Assembly (NCBI GenBank): GCA_963663605.2
Contig: CAXXVF010000002.1
Coordinates: 1,178,001-1,242,000, forward strand
DNA length: 64,000 nucleotides
DNA from: Sporobacter sp963663605
GTDB lineage: Bacteria > Bacillota > Clostridia > Oscillospirales > Oscillospiraceae
Reading direction: 5' to 3'
Of this stretch, positions 50,888 through 60,046 are shown one piece after another (the first letter of the stretch is position 1; every line of letters starts with the position of its first letter). The notes below the pieces were generated by a model. That model was not told the DNA's origin and searched no databases. It saw only the letters and a list, made by a program, of their open reading frames with translations. The position numbers and the translations under genes are program-made.

Positions 50888-52021
50888 TCATGTACTTACG
50901 ACTTTTATGACGGAGATGATGGATATGAACAGCATCAGGGCGCTCGCGCCGACGAGCCCCAGCATCATGCCGAAGGCGGACCCCACGGCGCTGACGAGCT
51001 TGGAGATGCGTCCGTCGGAAACGGCGCCCGCGAGTCCGGCCGCCGCCTTGTACAGCAGGTAATTGACGCCGAGGCGCAAAAACGGCACCAGGCACATCGC
51101 CGCCACCGCCAGCAGCCCGAAAATGCCGACGGCGTTTTTCAGGACGTTTGCTCCGGCCAGCACGGTCTCGGCCGCGTCGGATATGATACCGCCCACAACA
51201 GGCAGTACGGTTGAGATGGTCGTCTTGAGGGCCCGCGCCGTCACGGCGTCGGTGGTCCCGGAAATGACGCCGGTGAGCGACAGGTACGTGACGAACAGCA
51301 GCATCGTGATGGTCATGATCGTCTTGGCCAGCCATTTGAGCAGGTTCGACGCGCCGGAAAGACTGTCGCCGCCAAGCGCGGCCTCCGCGATGCTCGTTGC
51401 CGTGTAGGCGTAGATGAGCGGCACGACGACGTTTTTGGATACGGTCATCAGAATATCCATGAACAGCGTCGTCGCGGCGTACTTGGCCGCAGCCGACGTC
51501 ACGGCGCCCGTAGCTGTCGCCGCGGCCGTTAGGGTCGGCAGGAGCATCTTGGAAAAGGTGTTCATGTCGTCGAGCGTCTTGCTCCCGAGCCCGATAAAGG
51601 TATTTATATTAAAGACGCTTACGGCCGATATGGCCATCACGCCGGCTAAAAGCGCGTATTTCGACCCGCCGTCAAAGGCGGCATTTACCGTGGAACAGAA
51701 TACGGCGATCATCAAAATCACGGCGGCGCTTTTCAGCCCGCTCGTCAAAACGCCTCCGATATTGGCCTCGATGTTTTTGTAGAGCTTTTCAACGCCGCTT
51801 TCAAAGTTCAGGCTGTCCGTGACCTCCAGCCCGTCGAGCGCCTCGTCCGCCTCTTCCGTCAGCGCGTCCTCCAGCGCGTCCGTATCGAGCGCCTCGGCCT
51901 GACTCTCCTCGACTTCTTCAGGTGACAGGGCATTCGCCGCAGCCGTCGGTTCGGTTTCGACCGCCATGGCCGCCGAGAGAAGCAAAAACGCCAGCAGTAT
52001 GATAATCAGTATCCGTTTCAT
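50888..52021 (-). CDS. spoIIIAE: Stage III sporulation protein AE
   Basis: 377 aa from MKRILIIILLAFLLLSAAMA, a signal sequence; the longer upstream frame is spurious. An acidic segment, then about seven membrane helices (GVLTSGLKSAAVILMIAVF through LIKVVST-like end). Polytopic channel component of the SpoIIIA-Q complex. Confidence 0.93.
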   Translation of the reverse strand: MKRILIIILLAFLLLSAAMAVETEPTAAANALSPEEVEESQAEALDTDALEDALTEEADEALDGLEVTDSLNFESGVEKLYKNIEANIGGVLTSGLKSAAVILMIAVFCSTVNAAFDGGSKYALLAGVMAISAVSVFNINTFIGLGSKTLDDMNTFSKMLLPTLTAAATATGAVTSAAAKYAATTLFMDILMTVSKNVVVPLIYAYTATSIAEAALGGDSLSGASNLLKWLAKTIMTITMLLFVTYLSLTGVISGTTDAVTARALKTTISTVLPVVGGIISDAAETVLAGANVLKNAVGIFGLLAVAAMCLVPFLRLGVNYLLYKAAAGLAGAVSDGRISKLVSAVGSAFGMMLGLVGASALMLFISIISVIKVVST

Positions 52022-52071
52022 TCGTAACTCCCGCTTGTCCGTTTCGCCGGTACGGTTCGGTATCCGCCGCT

Positions 52072-52458
52072 TCAGGCCAATGAATCGATCATGCCGATAA
52101 CGGTCTTGAAAAGCGGCAGGGATATATACAGCGCCGAAAAAGCGCCGGCCAGCTCTACGCCCGAAGCCACACTCGTCTGTCCCGCGTCCCGGCACACGTC
52201 GGCGGCCAGCTTCGTGACGACGGCGATCCCGACGGTCTTCAAGACGATCGACAGGACGGCCGGCGATATCTCCGCCGTTTCGGCCAGCGCCTTTAAGAAA
52301 TCCGTGACGTTAGAGATAACGTCGAACGCCAGCGAAATGGCAATGAGCGCCAGCGCTATGGTCAGGAGAAGCCCCATCTCCGGACTGTTTTTCCGGATGA
52401 CCAGACACAGTATCGCCCCGACGACGGCAACGGCGGCGATCTTGACCAGTATCTCCAT
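52072..52458 (-). CDS. spoIIIAD: Stage III sporulation protein AD
   Basis: 128 aa, four membrane helices (AAVAVVGAILCLVIRKNSPEMGLLLTIALALIAI) and the conserved TVGIAVVTKLAADVCRDAGQTSVASGVELAGAF motif. Two-base gap to AC. Confidence 0.95.
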   Translation of the reverse strand: MEILVKIAAVAVVGAILCLVIRKNSPEMGLLLTIALALIAISLAFDVISNVTDFLKALAETAEISPAVLSIVLKTVGIAVVTKLAADVCRDAGQTSVASGVELAGAFSALYISLPLFKTVIGMIDSLA

Positions 52459-52460
52459 AA

Positions 52461-52655
52461 CTAAAAACCAAACAGGTTTTTGATCGTGTCGAACAGACCG
52501 CTGATCTCCTGCACGATGATCACAAGGACGACAACAAGGCCCGCGATCGTCGTCATCAGCGCCTGTTCCTCCCGTTTGGAGTTGGACAGCAGCAGGTTCA
52601 AGACCGTCACGATAATCCCGATCGCCGCGATTTTAAAGATCAGATCTACGTTCAT
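52461..52655 (-). CDS. spoIIIAC: Stage III sporulation protein AC
   Basis: 64 aa, two membrane helices (IFKIAAIGIIVTVLNLLLSNSKREEQALMTTIAGLVVVLVII). Normally follows AB directly. Here AB is 6.9 kb away, so AC-AH must be expressed from read-through or a new promoter. Its ribosome region (GGAAAGG) lies in an inverted repeat. Confidence 0.95.
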   Translation of the reverse strand: MNVDLIFKIAAIGIIVTVLNLLLSNSKREEQALMTTIAGLVVVLVIIVQEISGLFDTIKNLFGF

Positions 52656-52659
52656 GTTT

Positions 52660-52720
52660 TATGACCATTCCTTTCCACTGCTTTTAAAAACACAAAACGG
52701 CCAGGAAAGGAATGGCCATA
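52660..52720 (-). promoter_or_regulatory. Inverted repeat covering the spoIIIAC ribosome region
   Basis: TATGACCATTCCTTTCC (52660-52676) and GGAAAGGAATGGCCATA (52704-52720), 17 bp with one G-U. On the minus strand the arm nearest the gene contains GGAAAGGAATGG just upstream of ATG, so the hairpin could limit initiation. It lies at the left edge of the island that splits the operon. Confidence 0.65.
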
Positions 52721-52953
52721 AATTGTGCATGTGCAGCGGTTGCCCGAAGGGCGAGCGGCACGCATTTGAAATCAATTAAGTCTGAAAAATTTTTCAAACT
52801 TTATCCTTCCCGTATAAAGCTGAAGAAACGAAAAGCGCCGCGCTGAGTTTGTCCGGCTTGTTTTCTGTTTCATCCTATGAACGGTTGTCCACAACTATGC
52901 CCGCGATTTACGGAATTATCTGTCGCCGCGCCCGTAAAGGGCTGTAATAGCAA

Positions 52954-52978
52954 AGCAAGCGCCAAACAGGCGCTTGCT
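52954..52978. terminator. Hairpin between the island and spoIIIAC
   Basis: AGCAAGCGCC-AAACA-GGCGCTTGCT, 10-bp perfect stem followed by TTTGC on the minus strand. It would end island transcription before spoIIIAC. The rest of 52721-53011 holds no gene; a second small hairpin (TTGCCC-GAA-GGGCGA) is near 52740-52754. Confidence 0.65.
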
Positions 52979-53011
52979 CCATAAAAGTTGTGATTGTATG
53001 ACCGGGCCCGG

Positions 53012-53083
53012 CTAAATCCCGAATACTTCTTTGTTGTACCGGCCGATCTCGTCGTTAATCCGTTCGTCCGCTTTATTACGCAG
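53012..53083 (-). pseudogene. C-terminal scrap of a URO-D-like gene
   Basis: Minus-strand frame reading NKADERINDEIGRYNKEVFGI before TAG, similar to the ends of URO-D family proteins, such as the NDKYINDAIESCN end of the 58-kb gene. Only about 24 codons remain, directly after the permease stop. Confidence 0.4.
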
Positions 53084-53086
53084 ATG

Positions 53087-54082
53087 TTAATTCGTCTTTT
53101 TATGCGCCCTGAGCGCCTTCATCCTGGACTTCTCACGGTAAAAGTCAAGTATCAGCGCGGCCATTAAAAGACCGCCGCTGGCGACAATCTGATAATATGA
53201 GTCAAGCCCGACTATAACAAGACCGTTTTTGAAGCTGTTAAAAAGCAGGATGCCGAAAAACACGCCCGACATACCGCCTGCGCCGCCCGTAAACGAAATG
53301 CCGCCAAGGACAGCCACAGTAATAGCGTCAAGGTTAAAGGATAAAACGGCAGTCGGTGAACCCATATGCATACGGGCTGCAGTCAGGATGCCTGCCAGAC
53401 TTGATATAACGCCGCCGTTGATGTAAAGGATCGTGGATACCTTTTTCGGGTTAATGCCGGCAAGACGCGCCGCGCCGGCGTTTCCGCCCGTCATATATAC
53501 CTGGCGTCCGAACCGCGTCCTTGTCAAGATTATACCGTAAACAAGAAGAAGTATCATCGTGATAAGAAAAGGCAGCGGGATCAGGTTGAAAAAGTTTGTC
53601 GTCCCGAGGTCCCAGAATGATATGTTGTCAACAGGGATGTCCTGCGCGTTTGTAAAGACTTGTCCAAATCCGGCCAACACCGTGCTCACGCCCAGTGTCG
53701 CTATAAAAGGCATTATGTTCAGTACGTTTGTGAAGAACGCATTGAGCGCGCCCATAAAGGCGCCGGCACACAGTGTAATGAGCAGCGCAAGCGGCCAGGG
53801 GACGCCCCAATTTATCAGGAACGTTACAACAAGCCCGCCCATCATCCCGACAGCGCCTGAGGACAGGTCCGCTTTGCCGCAAATCAAAAGGCAGCCTATA
53901 CCTACTGAAAGCGTTCCCATAACAAACGCCTGGTTTAAGATGCTTCTTATGTTTCCGAGAGAAAGGTAGTTGTTGTTAATTATCTGGAACACAGCCAAGA
54001 CAACTAACAGCGTCAGGATTAATGTGAAGTTTTTATTTCTTACTATTCTTTTGACCAGAAAATTTCTTATCATTGCTCCCAT
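53087..54082 (-). CDS. Sugar ABC transporter permease (RbsC-like), copy 2
   Basis: 331-aa permease of the ribose/xylose type, eight to ten membrane helices. Contains the family motif TRFGRQVYMTGGNAGAARLAGINPKKV (the EAA-like loop) and VAVLGGISFTGGAGGMSGVFFG. Intact, unlike its neighbour copy. Follows it by 6 nt in the same operon. Confidence 0.9.
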   Translation of the reverse strand: MGAMIRNFLVKRIVRNKNFTLILTLLVVLAVFQIINNNYLSLGNIRSILNQAFVMGTLSVGIGCLLICGKADLSSGAVGMMGGLVVTFLINWGVPWPLALLITLCAGAFMGALNAFFTNVLNIMPFIATLGVSTVLAGFGQVFTNAQDIPVDNISFWDLGTTNFFNLIPLPFLITMILLLVYGIILTRTRFGRQVYMTGGNAGAARLAGINPKKVSTILYINGGVISSLAGILTAARMHMGSPTAVLSFNLDAITVAVLGGISFTGGAGGMSGVFFGILLFNSFKNGLVIVGLDSYYQIVASGGLLMAALILDFYREKSRMKALRAHKKTN

Positions 54083-54088
54083 TCCCCC

Positions 54089-55074
54089 TTAACCGTTCGC
54101 CGTCGTCTTGACCTTGCGCTCGCGGGTCGAGAAGTAGTCAAGCGTCACAGCAATAAGCAGAAGCACACCGGATGCCACAGTCTGCCAGTAAGGCTTGATA
54201 CCCATAACCAGCAATCCGTTGTTAAAGCCGTTTATTATGAGAAGCCCCAGAAAGCACCCCAGCATATTGCCCGAACCGCCGCCAAGTGAGATGCCGCCGA
54301 GAATAGCAGCTGTTACGGCAGGAAACCCGTAATCGACAGTGCCGACAAGGCTTCCTGATTTCAGCCGTCCGGCGTAGAGCATATCGGCCAGCGCGCCAAG
54401 GGCGCCGCTGTAAGCAAATATTATGTATGAAAGTTTCTTCGGCTTCAAGCCGGCAAGCCGCGAAGCATTCGCGTTGCCGCCGATGAGATATACGCTCCTG
54501 CCAAATCTTGTTTTCGCCAGAACAATTCCGAAAATACAATTATCGCTATCGAAATAATCATAGTAATCGGTACAAAGTCGAAAATTCTCTCTGTACTGAA
54601 CCAAACGACAACAGGATCTTTAATTTGATACGTTACGCCCGCCGGAATAAGATATACAAGCCCCTGCGCGATAAATGTACCGGTCGTAAGGGTTGCGATA
54701 AAGCTTTGAATATTGAATTCGTTGATAAGCACTGCGTTTAAGACGCCAAACGCCGCTCCGAGAAACAGGCACAATACCACGACAAGGTACCAGGGCACGC
54801 CGTCAAACAGCAGTTTTGCAAGCAAAACGCCGCATGCCGCGCCGACATAGCTCGGCGATAAATCGATTTTGCCGCTTATTATTACGAGGCCTCCGCCGAC
54901 TGCAAAAAGCGTATATATCGTCATTGAGTCTAGGATGCTTCTGATGTTTCTGGGTTTTAAAAACGCGCCGTTCGGCGATACTACCCCAAAAAATACCACA
55001 ATAACCACGAGCAATATTAATAAGGTAAATTCTTTAGAAGTAAGTATCTTCTTAAGCCTATTCGTTTTCTCCAT
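54089..55074 (-). pseudogene. Sugar ABC transporter permease (RbsC-like), copy 1, frameshifted
   Basis: The N-terminal frame (MEKTNRLKKILTSKEFTLLI.. to PITMIISIAIIVF) must shift by one base near 54535, at TATTTTCGG, to join GIVLAKTRFGRSVYLIGGNANASRLAGLKPKKL and the rest to 54089. Otherwise complete at about 328 aa. One indel disables it, unless the assembly is wrong. Confidence 0.85.
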
Positions 55075-55086
55075 GGTTTTCTCTCC

Positions 55087-56577
55087 CTAATCCTTCATTG
55101 CAAGTTGAAGGACGCGCTCTTCAGTCGCCTCTTCCCGCGTAACGGTTCCGGTAATATGTCCGTTATGCATGACAATGATGTTGTCACTGACGTTGAGCAC
55201 TTCCGTCAGCTCGGACGAAATAAAGATAACGCCGATCCCCTGCTTGGCAAAGTCACAGACCATCTGATACACTTCCGCTTTCGTCCCAACGTCAATGCCC
55301 TTGGTCGGTTCGTCCAGGATTAATACCTTTGTTGCCATTTTATCCGACGTCCAGCGGCCCAGGATAACTTTCTGCTGGTTGCCGCCTGAAAGCTGCATAA
55401 CCTGCTTTTCCACCGACGGCGTCTTGATTGAGTATTTTTTGACGGCGCTCATCGCCAAATCATATTCTGTCTTTTTATTAAGGAACAGGCCTTTCTTGAC
55501 CTTCTTCAGCACCGGTATGCTGACATTCTCGAAAAGCGACCGTTTGAGCACCAGGCCCTGTTCTTTCCTGTCCTCCGGGCACAGCGCAACGCCGTTTTCC
55601 ACAGCCTCGCTCGGCGACTTGAAGCGAACCGGCTCACCTTCCAGCCTGATCTCGCCCGACAGTATCGGGTCCGCGCCGAAAATCGCACGCATGACCTCTG
55701 TCCGTCCGGCGCCGACCAGCCCCGCAAAACCCAGAACCTCGCCCTTGCGCAGTTTAAAGCTGACATCATTGACGTCATCCGTTACGAGGTTTTTGACTTC
55801 AAGCAGAACGTCACCGATCTTATCGTTTCTCTTCAGATTGGCATATGTATCGCCGATATCGCGTCCGACCATCGCCTTGACAAGCTCACCCTCATTTGTT
55901 TTCTCAGTCTTGAGTGATTTCACCAGGCTGCCGTCTTTTAAAACGACGATATCATCCGATATCTGGAATATTTCGGCCATGCGGTGTGACACGTAAATAA
56001 TTACTTTTCCTTTCTCTTTAAGCTGTCTGATCAGCTTAAACAGGATGGAAATCTCCTTGTCGGTAAGCGGCGCTGTCGGCTCGTCAAATGCGATGATGTT
56101 TGAGTCGCGCCTGTACGCCTTCATGATCTCAACCATCTGCTGATACGCAACCGACAACCAGCCCACGGTGTCTGTCGGCTCAATCGGCAACCCGAACATA
56201 TCCAGTATTTCCTGCGTCTTCCTGCGGAGCTCCGCCATGTTGATAAAGCCGAATTTGCCCACGGGCATGTCCTCAAGGAAAATGTTTTCCATTACATTCA
56301 GCGCGGGCACCAACTGGCGCTCCTGATAGATCACGCTGACGCTGGCTTTGATCGATTGGTGCGGCGATGAGAAGCGCTGCTCTTCGCCGTTTATCTTTAA
56401 GCAGCCTTCATCCGGCCGAAAATCACCGCTGAGTATTTTAAGCAGCGTGCTCTTTCCCGCTCCGTTTTCACCCATCAGGGCGCAAACCCGGCCGCCCTCA
56501 GCACGAAAGCTTATGTCCTTGAGCGCCATTACACCCGGAAACGATTTGACTATATTGCAAAATTCAAGTGACTGTTC
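55087..56577 (-). CDS. Sugar ABC transporter ATPase (RbsA/MglA-like)
   Basis: About 496 aa with two nucleotide-binding domains, as in monosaccharide importers. First Walker A GENGAGKSTLLKIL, second domain with a degenerate P-loop (GLVGAGRTEVMRAIFG), signatures LSVAYQQMVEIMKA and LSGGNQQKVILGRW, Walker B ILDEPTKGID. I place the start at GTG 56577, with AGGAG 8 nt upstream, rather than at earlier ATGs lacking a site. Confidence 0.9.
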   Translation of the reverse strand, partial: EQSLEFCNIVKSFPGVMALKDISFRAEGGRVCALMGENGAGKSTLLKILSGDFRPDEGCLKINGEEQRFSSPHQSIKASVSVIYQERQLVPALNVMENIFLEDMPVGKFGFINMAELRRKTQEILDMFGLPIEPTDTVGWLSVAYQQMVEIMKAYRRDSNIIAFDEPTAPLTDKEISILFKLIRQLKEKGKVIIYVSHRMAEIFQISDDIVVLKDGSLVKSLKTEKTNEGELVKAMVGRDIGDTYANLKRNDKIGDVLLEVKNLVTDDVNDVSFKLRKGEVLGFAGLVGAGRTEVMRAIFGADPILSGEIRLEGEPVRFKSPSEAVENGVALCPEDRKEQGLVLKRSLFENVSIPVLKKVKKGLFLNKKTEYDLAMSAVKKYSIKTPSVEKQVMQLSGGNQQKVILGRWTSDKMATKVLILDEPTKGIDVGTKAEVYQMVCDFAKQGIGVIFISSELTEVLNVSDNIIVMHNGHITGTVTREEATEERVLQLAMKD

Positions 56578-56725
56578 CACCAAATCAACTCCTGTATTAA
56601 TCGCCATATCCGCATAATCGCATCTTGCGTAGTGATGCATGTAAAACGGGACATGCATCACTACGCAATTTATTAGCATTTGACGGATTATTATATAAAT
56701 CTATCTAAGTAACGGTGTGCTTATA

Positions 56726-57966
56726 TTACCATTGCGTGTTGTCAATGGTGGCCTGTACCCCTTCAAAGTACGCCTTGTACGTTTCCTTTGTCACAACCTG
56801 TGTATCCATGTTGTAGACCGTGCATTCGTCGCCGGGGGCACGCCTGCTGGTCCACAGGGTATCGAATGTCGCCGTACCTTCGATAATAGCGAGAAGCGCG
56901 GCAATTGACGGCGCGGCATACATGGCGGGTGAAACCGCTACGCAGGATACAAAGCATCCGTCATAACCGGTATCCCACATTCCGGTAAGAACATCACTGT
57001 TGACCGTTGTTGCCATTGTGTTGCCGCCCACGCCGAGATCCTCAGCCGCAAGAGCGGCGCCCTAGGCATACTGCTCAAGCACACCGACTATGTACCAGTA
57101 CTTGATAGTGGGGTTGCCCGAAATAATCGGCGCTGTCAAATCGGAGCCGGTTTGCGCGTCCATCTTGCCGACAACGCCGTCGCCGACGAATACATTGGCA
57201 TCGTTGCCGGGGTAGTATTCCAGGAACCTGTCGGCAGATGCTACGTAACGGTCATCCAGGTCCTTGTTCTGCGACCATGTGATGCCAATGTAGCCGACCT
57301 CGGACGCGTCGGGTGTTGCGCCCCAGTAAGTCTCCTGGTTTTCATACATCCAATCCATCATAACAAGGCCCAGATCATAACCGTCCAGCGTAACACAGGG
57401 AATAATGCAGCTGCCTTCCTCGCTTCTGACGGAGTTGAGCACCGACATATAGGGTATGCCGATATCATCCGCTACTTTTTTATACGGAATCTTGAGTTGA
57501 CGTCAAAGTTGAGCAGGAAGCCGTCGGCACCCTGATTTGCATACAGTTCCATCTGCTGGATAAATACGTCGATGTCGCCGTCGCCTGTTGAAGCAATCAG
57601 ATCGTAGTTGAGCTTCTCGCCCCACTCGGTGAGAACGTCAGCAATGTTCTGCATCAGCGCCATCGTTCTCGGATACATCCAAACGATCGTGTACTTATCC
57701 CTTGAGAACGGATCTACGCCGGAGTTGAAGTATCCTAAATCGTTTTCGTTTACGGTAATGTCTGCTACTGTTTCGTCGGGCGCATCCGCAGGTGTATCTG
57801 CGGGCGCATCTTCCGGTGTGTCTGCGGGCGTATCGGCGGCCGTATCTGCTGCCGTATCCGCCGGCGTATCCGCAGATGGATCAGCGGCAGGTGTTTCTGA
57901 CGTTGCACATGCGAAGAAGGTAAGGGCCATGAGTATTGCCAGTATGATTGCAAGTACTTTTTTCAT
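56726..57966 (-). pseudogene. Sugar ABC transporter substrate-binding lipoprotein, broken
   Basis: Signal peptide and lipobox (ALTFFAC, Cys20), a low-complexity Ala-Asp-Thr-Pro linker (DNA repeats about 57775-57890), then a type 1 periplasmic-binding fold. Two lesions: a one-base frameshift near 57484 (FDVNS..KIPYKKVADDIGIPYMSVL) and an in-frame TAG at 57062-57064 (EQYA*GAALAAEDLG). With both repaired it gives about 412 aa. First transporter gene of the operon. Confidence 0.85.
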
Positions 57967-58120
57967 TTGTCGTTCCTTCCTTTTTGTTTTATTTATGAAA
58001 CGAAAAATACAATAAGCGTTTATGTATTATTCGATTTCATCGTTGGGTGCAATCGGAGAAAGCAAGCCGTATTATTTGATTTTTTCATAACGGCGGCTGC
58101 ATCGCTTCATATGAAGGCTG

Positions 58121-59122
58121 TTATATTTCACTGTTGCAGCTTTCAATAGCATCATTTATATATTTGTCATTTTTCGGATAAATACAGCCGGGCCCGCCGT
58201 ACGTGATGCACGGGATAAAGTGCCCTCCGGACGCTAAATCTGCGCAAACTGCCGTGACGTGTTCCCGGATTTCCTGTTCGGTTGAATCCGCACGGTCTAC
58301 AACGGCGGCATACAGACCGCCCATAAGTGTCATACGTCCGTGCAGTTGTTTTTGAATAGCTTTCAGGTCATTTTGAGGAAGCACGCCCTGCCAGATATCA
58401 ATCCCCAGTTCCACCATGTCCTCAATTATTTGTTCCAGGAAGGAGTCCGCATGGTGCATTATAATAACGCCTTTTTCTTTCAGGTAACCGTATGCTTTCT
58501 TATAGTTGGGCTTGATAAACGCGCGCCAGGTATCAGGGCTGATAAAAAGATTGGTCTTGCTGCCCCAGTCGTCGTGAGACATTATAATGTCGGGTTTTGC
58601 AATGTCTGTCATAACCTTCATGCCGTTGTAACGATACTCTCCGACAGCGGCGCAAAGGTCGGCCATCGCCTCCTCCTCGGTGAGAAAGTTTATGAACATA
58701 TCTTCAAAGCCCATTAAAAAGTGAAGCCGCTCAAAAAGCCCCGTAGGCGCAAACGCCATAACAAGACTGTTTTCCCGGTCAATAGCGGCGATGCGTTCAA
58801 GATACGGAATCCACAGCTGCTGGTCGGAGCAGTTTGCGACCAAATCGGGCACCTTTATGAAGTCGCGCCATGACGTGATATCACGGATGACCTATGTTTC
58901 CTGGGTTACGTGCGGCATCGCCGCAACAACATCGGCAGGCCATATGATTTGAGTACCCCAAAGGTCTTTTTTCGGAGGCATCCCCTGATAGCGCTCGCCT
59001 CGTACATAGTTGCCCACAGGGTCTCCGGGTAAGAAAACGGTGCCTTCAAACTGTTTTACGAGTCTGTCAGGCTTTCCGTCGGATTTAATTGTCTCGATGA
59101 AATTCTGTTTGGGATTGAGCAT
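58121..59122 (-). pseudogene. URO-D-like protein with in-frame amber codon
   Basis: 333 codons from MLNPKQNFIETIKSDG (GGAG upstream). TAG at 58892-58894 interrupts HVTQET*VIRDITSWRDF, aligned to NQVIKDMENWRDY in the intact URO-D at 21.7 kb, where Q stands. The rest is complete: SHDDWGSKTNLFISPDTWRAFIKP, MHHADSF, DIWQGVLPQNDL, GGHFIPCIT. Either C-to-T nonsense mutation of CAG or read-through. Heads the island's sugar/URO-D operon. Confidence 0.85.
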
Positions 59123-59282
59123 AAAGAAACTCCTTCTAATTTTTTCAGGCTGAACAGAAAAAGCCTCAAATTACACGGCCGGGATTGAACCCGACTTAAT
59201 TAAGCCGCACGGCGATTGGACGTATAAAAGCTAGACAATAGCATGTCTGCAGGCTGAAGTATCTAATGCTGTTTTTTTGGTA

Positions 59283-59453
59283 TTTCTTAACCTCCTGCAC
59301 ATGCACCGCAACAACGTCCTGTACCATATCGGCCGAATAACCGAGATCACCGGCGTCAATCTGGACGACTACTGGGTCCGCCTGAAGCTCATGACTGCTT
59401 TCCATTGCCTTGAATTCAGAGCGGCAAACAAAAAATACGAAGAGAGCCTTTGA
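59283..59453 (+). pseudogene. C-terminal scrap of a PucR family regulator
   Basis: Plus-strand frame LLHMHRNNVLYHIGRITEITGVNLDDYWVRLKL ending at TGA 59451, the helix-turn-helix end of PucR/CdaR-type regulators. The long N-terminal part is absent. It lies between the URO-D gene and spoIIIAB, at the right edge of the island. Nothing else is seen in 59123-59530. Confidence 0.75.
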
Positions 59454-59530
59454 GCCCGGCCGGTTTTTTGATAATACGAAACGCGCCGCCCGTTATATTG
59501 CGGGTGGCGCGTTTTCGTTTAATGTATCTT

Positions 59531-60046
59531 TCAAAGCAGTATAATGATGGCAAAAAGCCCGGCAGCTATTCCTAAAAAAGCATGGATCTTGGAATTACCG
59601 TCGCGTTCGGCTTCCGCCCTGCGGATATGCTCCTCCATGCGGCGCTGCGCGTAACCGATTGCGCCCGACTGTTCGGCGATGTCATAACGGCCCAGCCGGA
59701 CGCCGAGCTCCGTGAGCACCAGCTCTTCCTGCGGCTTTAAAAGCAGCTCCGGCGTATTTTTCACAGCCTGGCTCCAGATGGCCGAAAACGGTTTTGTACC
59801 GATGGACGTCATTTTCTCCGACGCGTTTTTAAAAAGCTGCGCGGCCGGATACGTCGTCTCCTCCGCTAAGCGCCCGAGCAGTTCCGGCATCGGCGTCAGC
59901 CGGTCGCAGATCTCGCTTTTCATAATGCCGAGCGCACTGGCAAGCGCGTGCAGGCTTTTGACCCGGCCGCGCAGCCGGGATACGCCCAAAAGCCCCCACG
60001 CGGCGGCGCCCACCGTGATAAGGACAGCGCCGATAAAACGTATCAT
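59531..60046 (-). CDS. spoIIIAB: Stage III sporulation protein AB
   Basis: 171 aa from ATG 60046, overlapping spoIIIAA by 4 nt (ATGA) with GGAGGGAGC upstream. N-terminal and C-terminal membrane helices around a helical domain (LHALASALGIMKSEICDRLTPMPELLGRLAE), resembling GspF. Next to it in the normal operon would be AC; here an island follows. Confidence 0.93.
   Translation of the reverse strand: MIRFIGAVLITVGAAAWGLLGVSRLRGRVKSLHALASALGIMKSEICDRLTPMPELLGRLAEETTYPAAQLFKNASEKMTSIGTKPFSAIWSQAVKNTPELLLKPQEELVLTELGVRLGRYDIAEQSGAIGYAQRRMEEHIRRAEAERDGNSKIHAFLGIAAGLFAIIILL

Noticed and set aside
58892..58894. Pyrrolysine codon in the URO-D gene
   Set aside because: URO-D proteins are not themselves known pyrrolysine enzymes, the aligned residue is Gln, no pyl genes are in the window, and the neighbouring genes are decayed.
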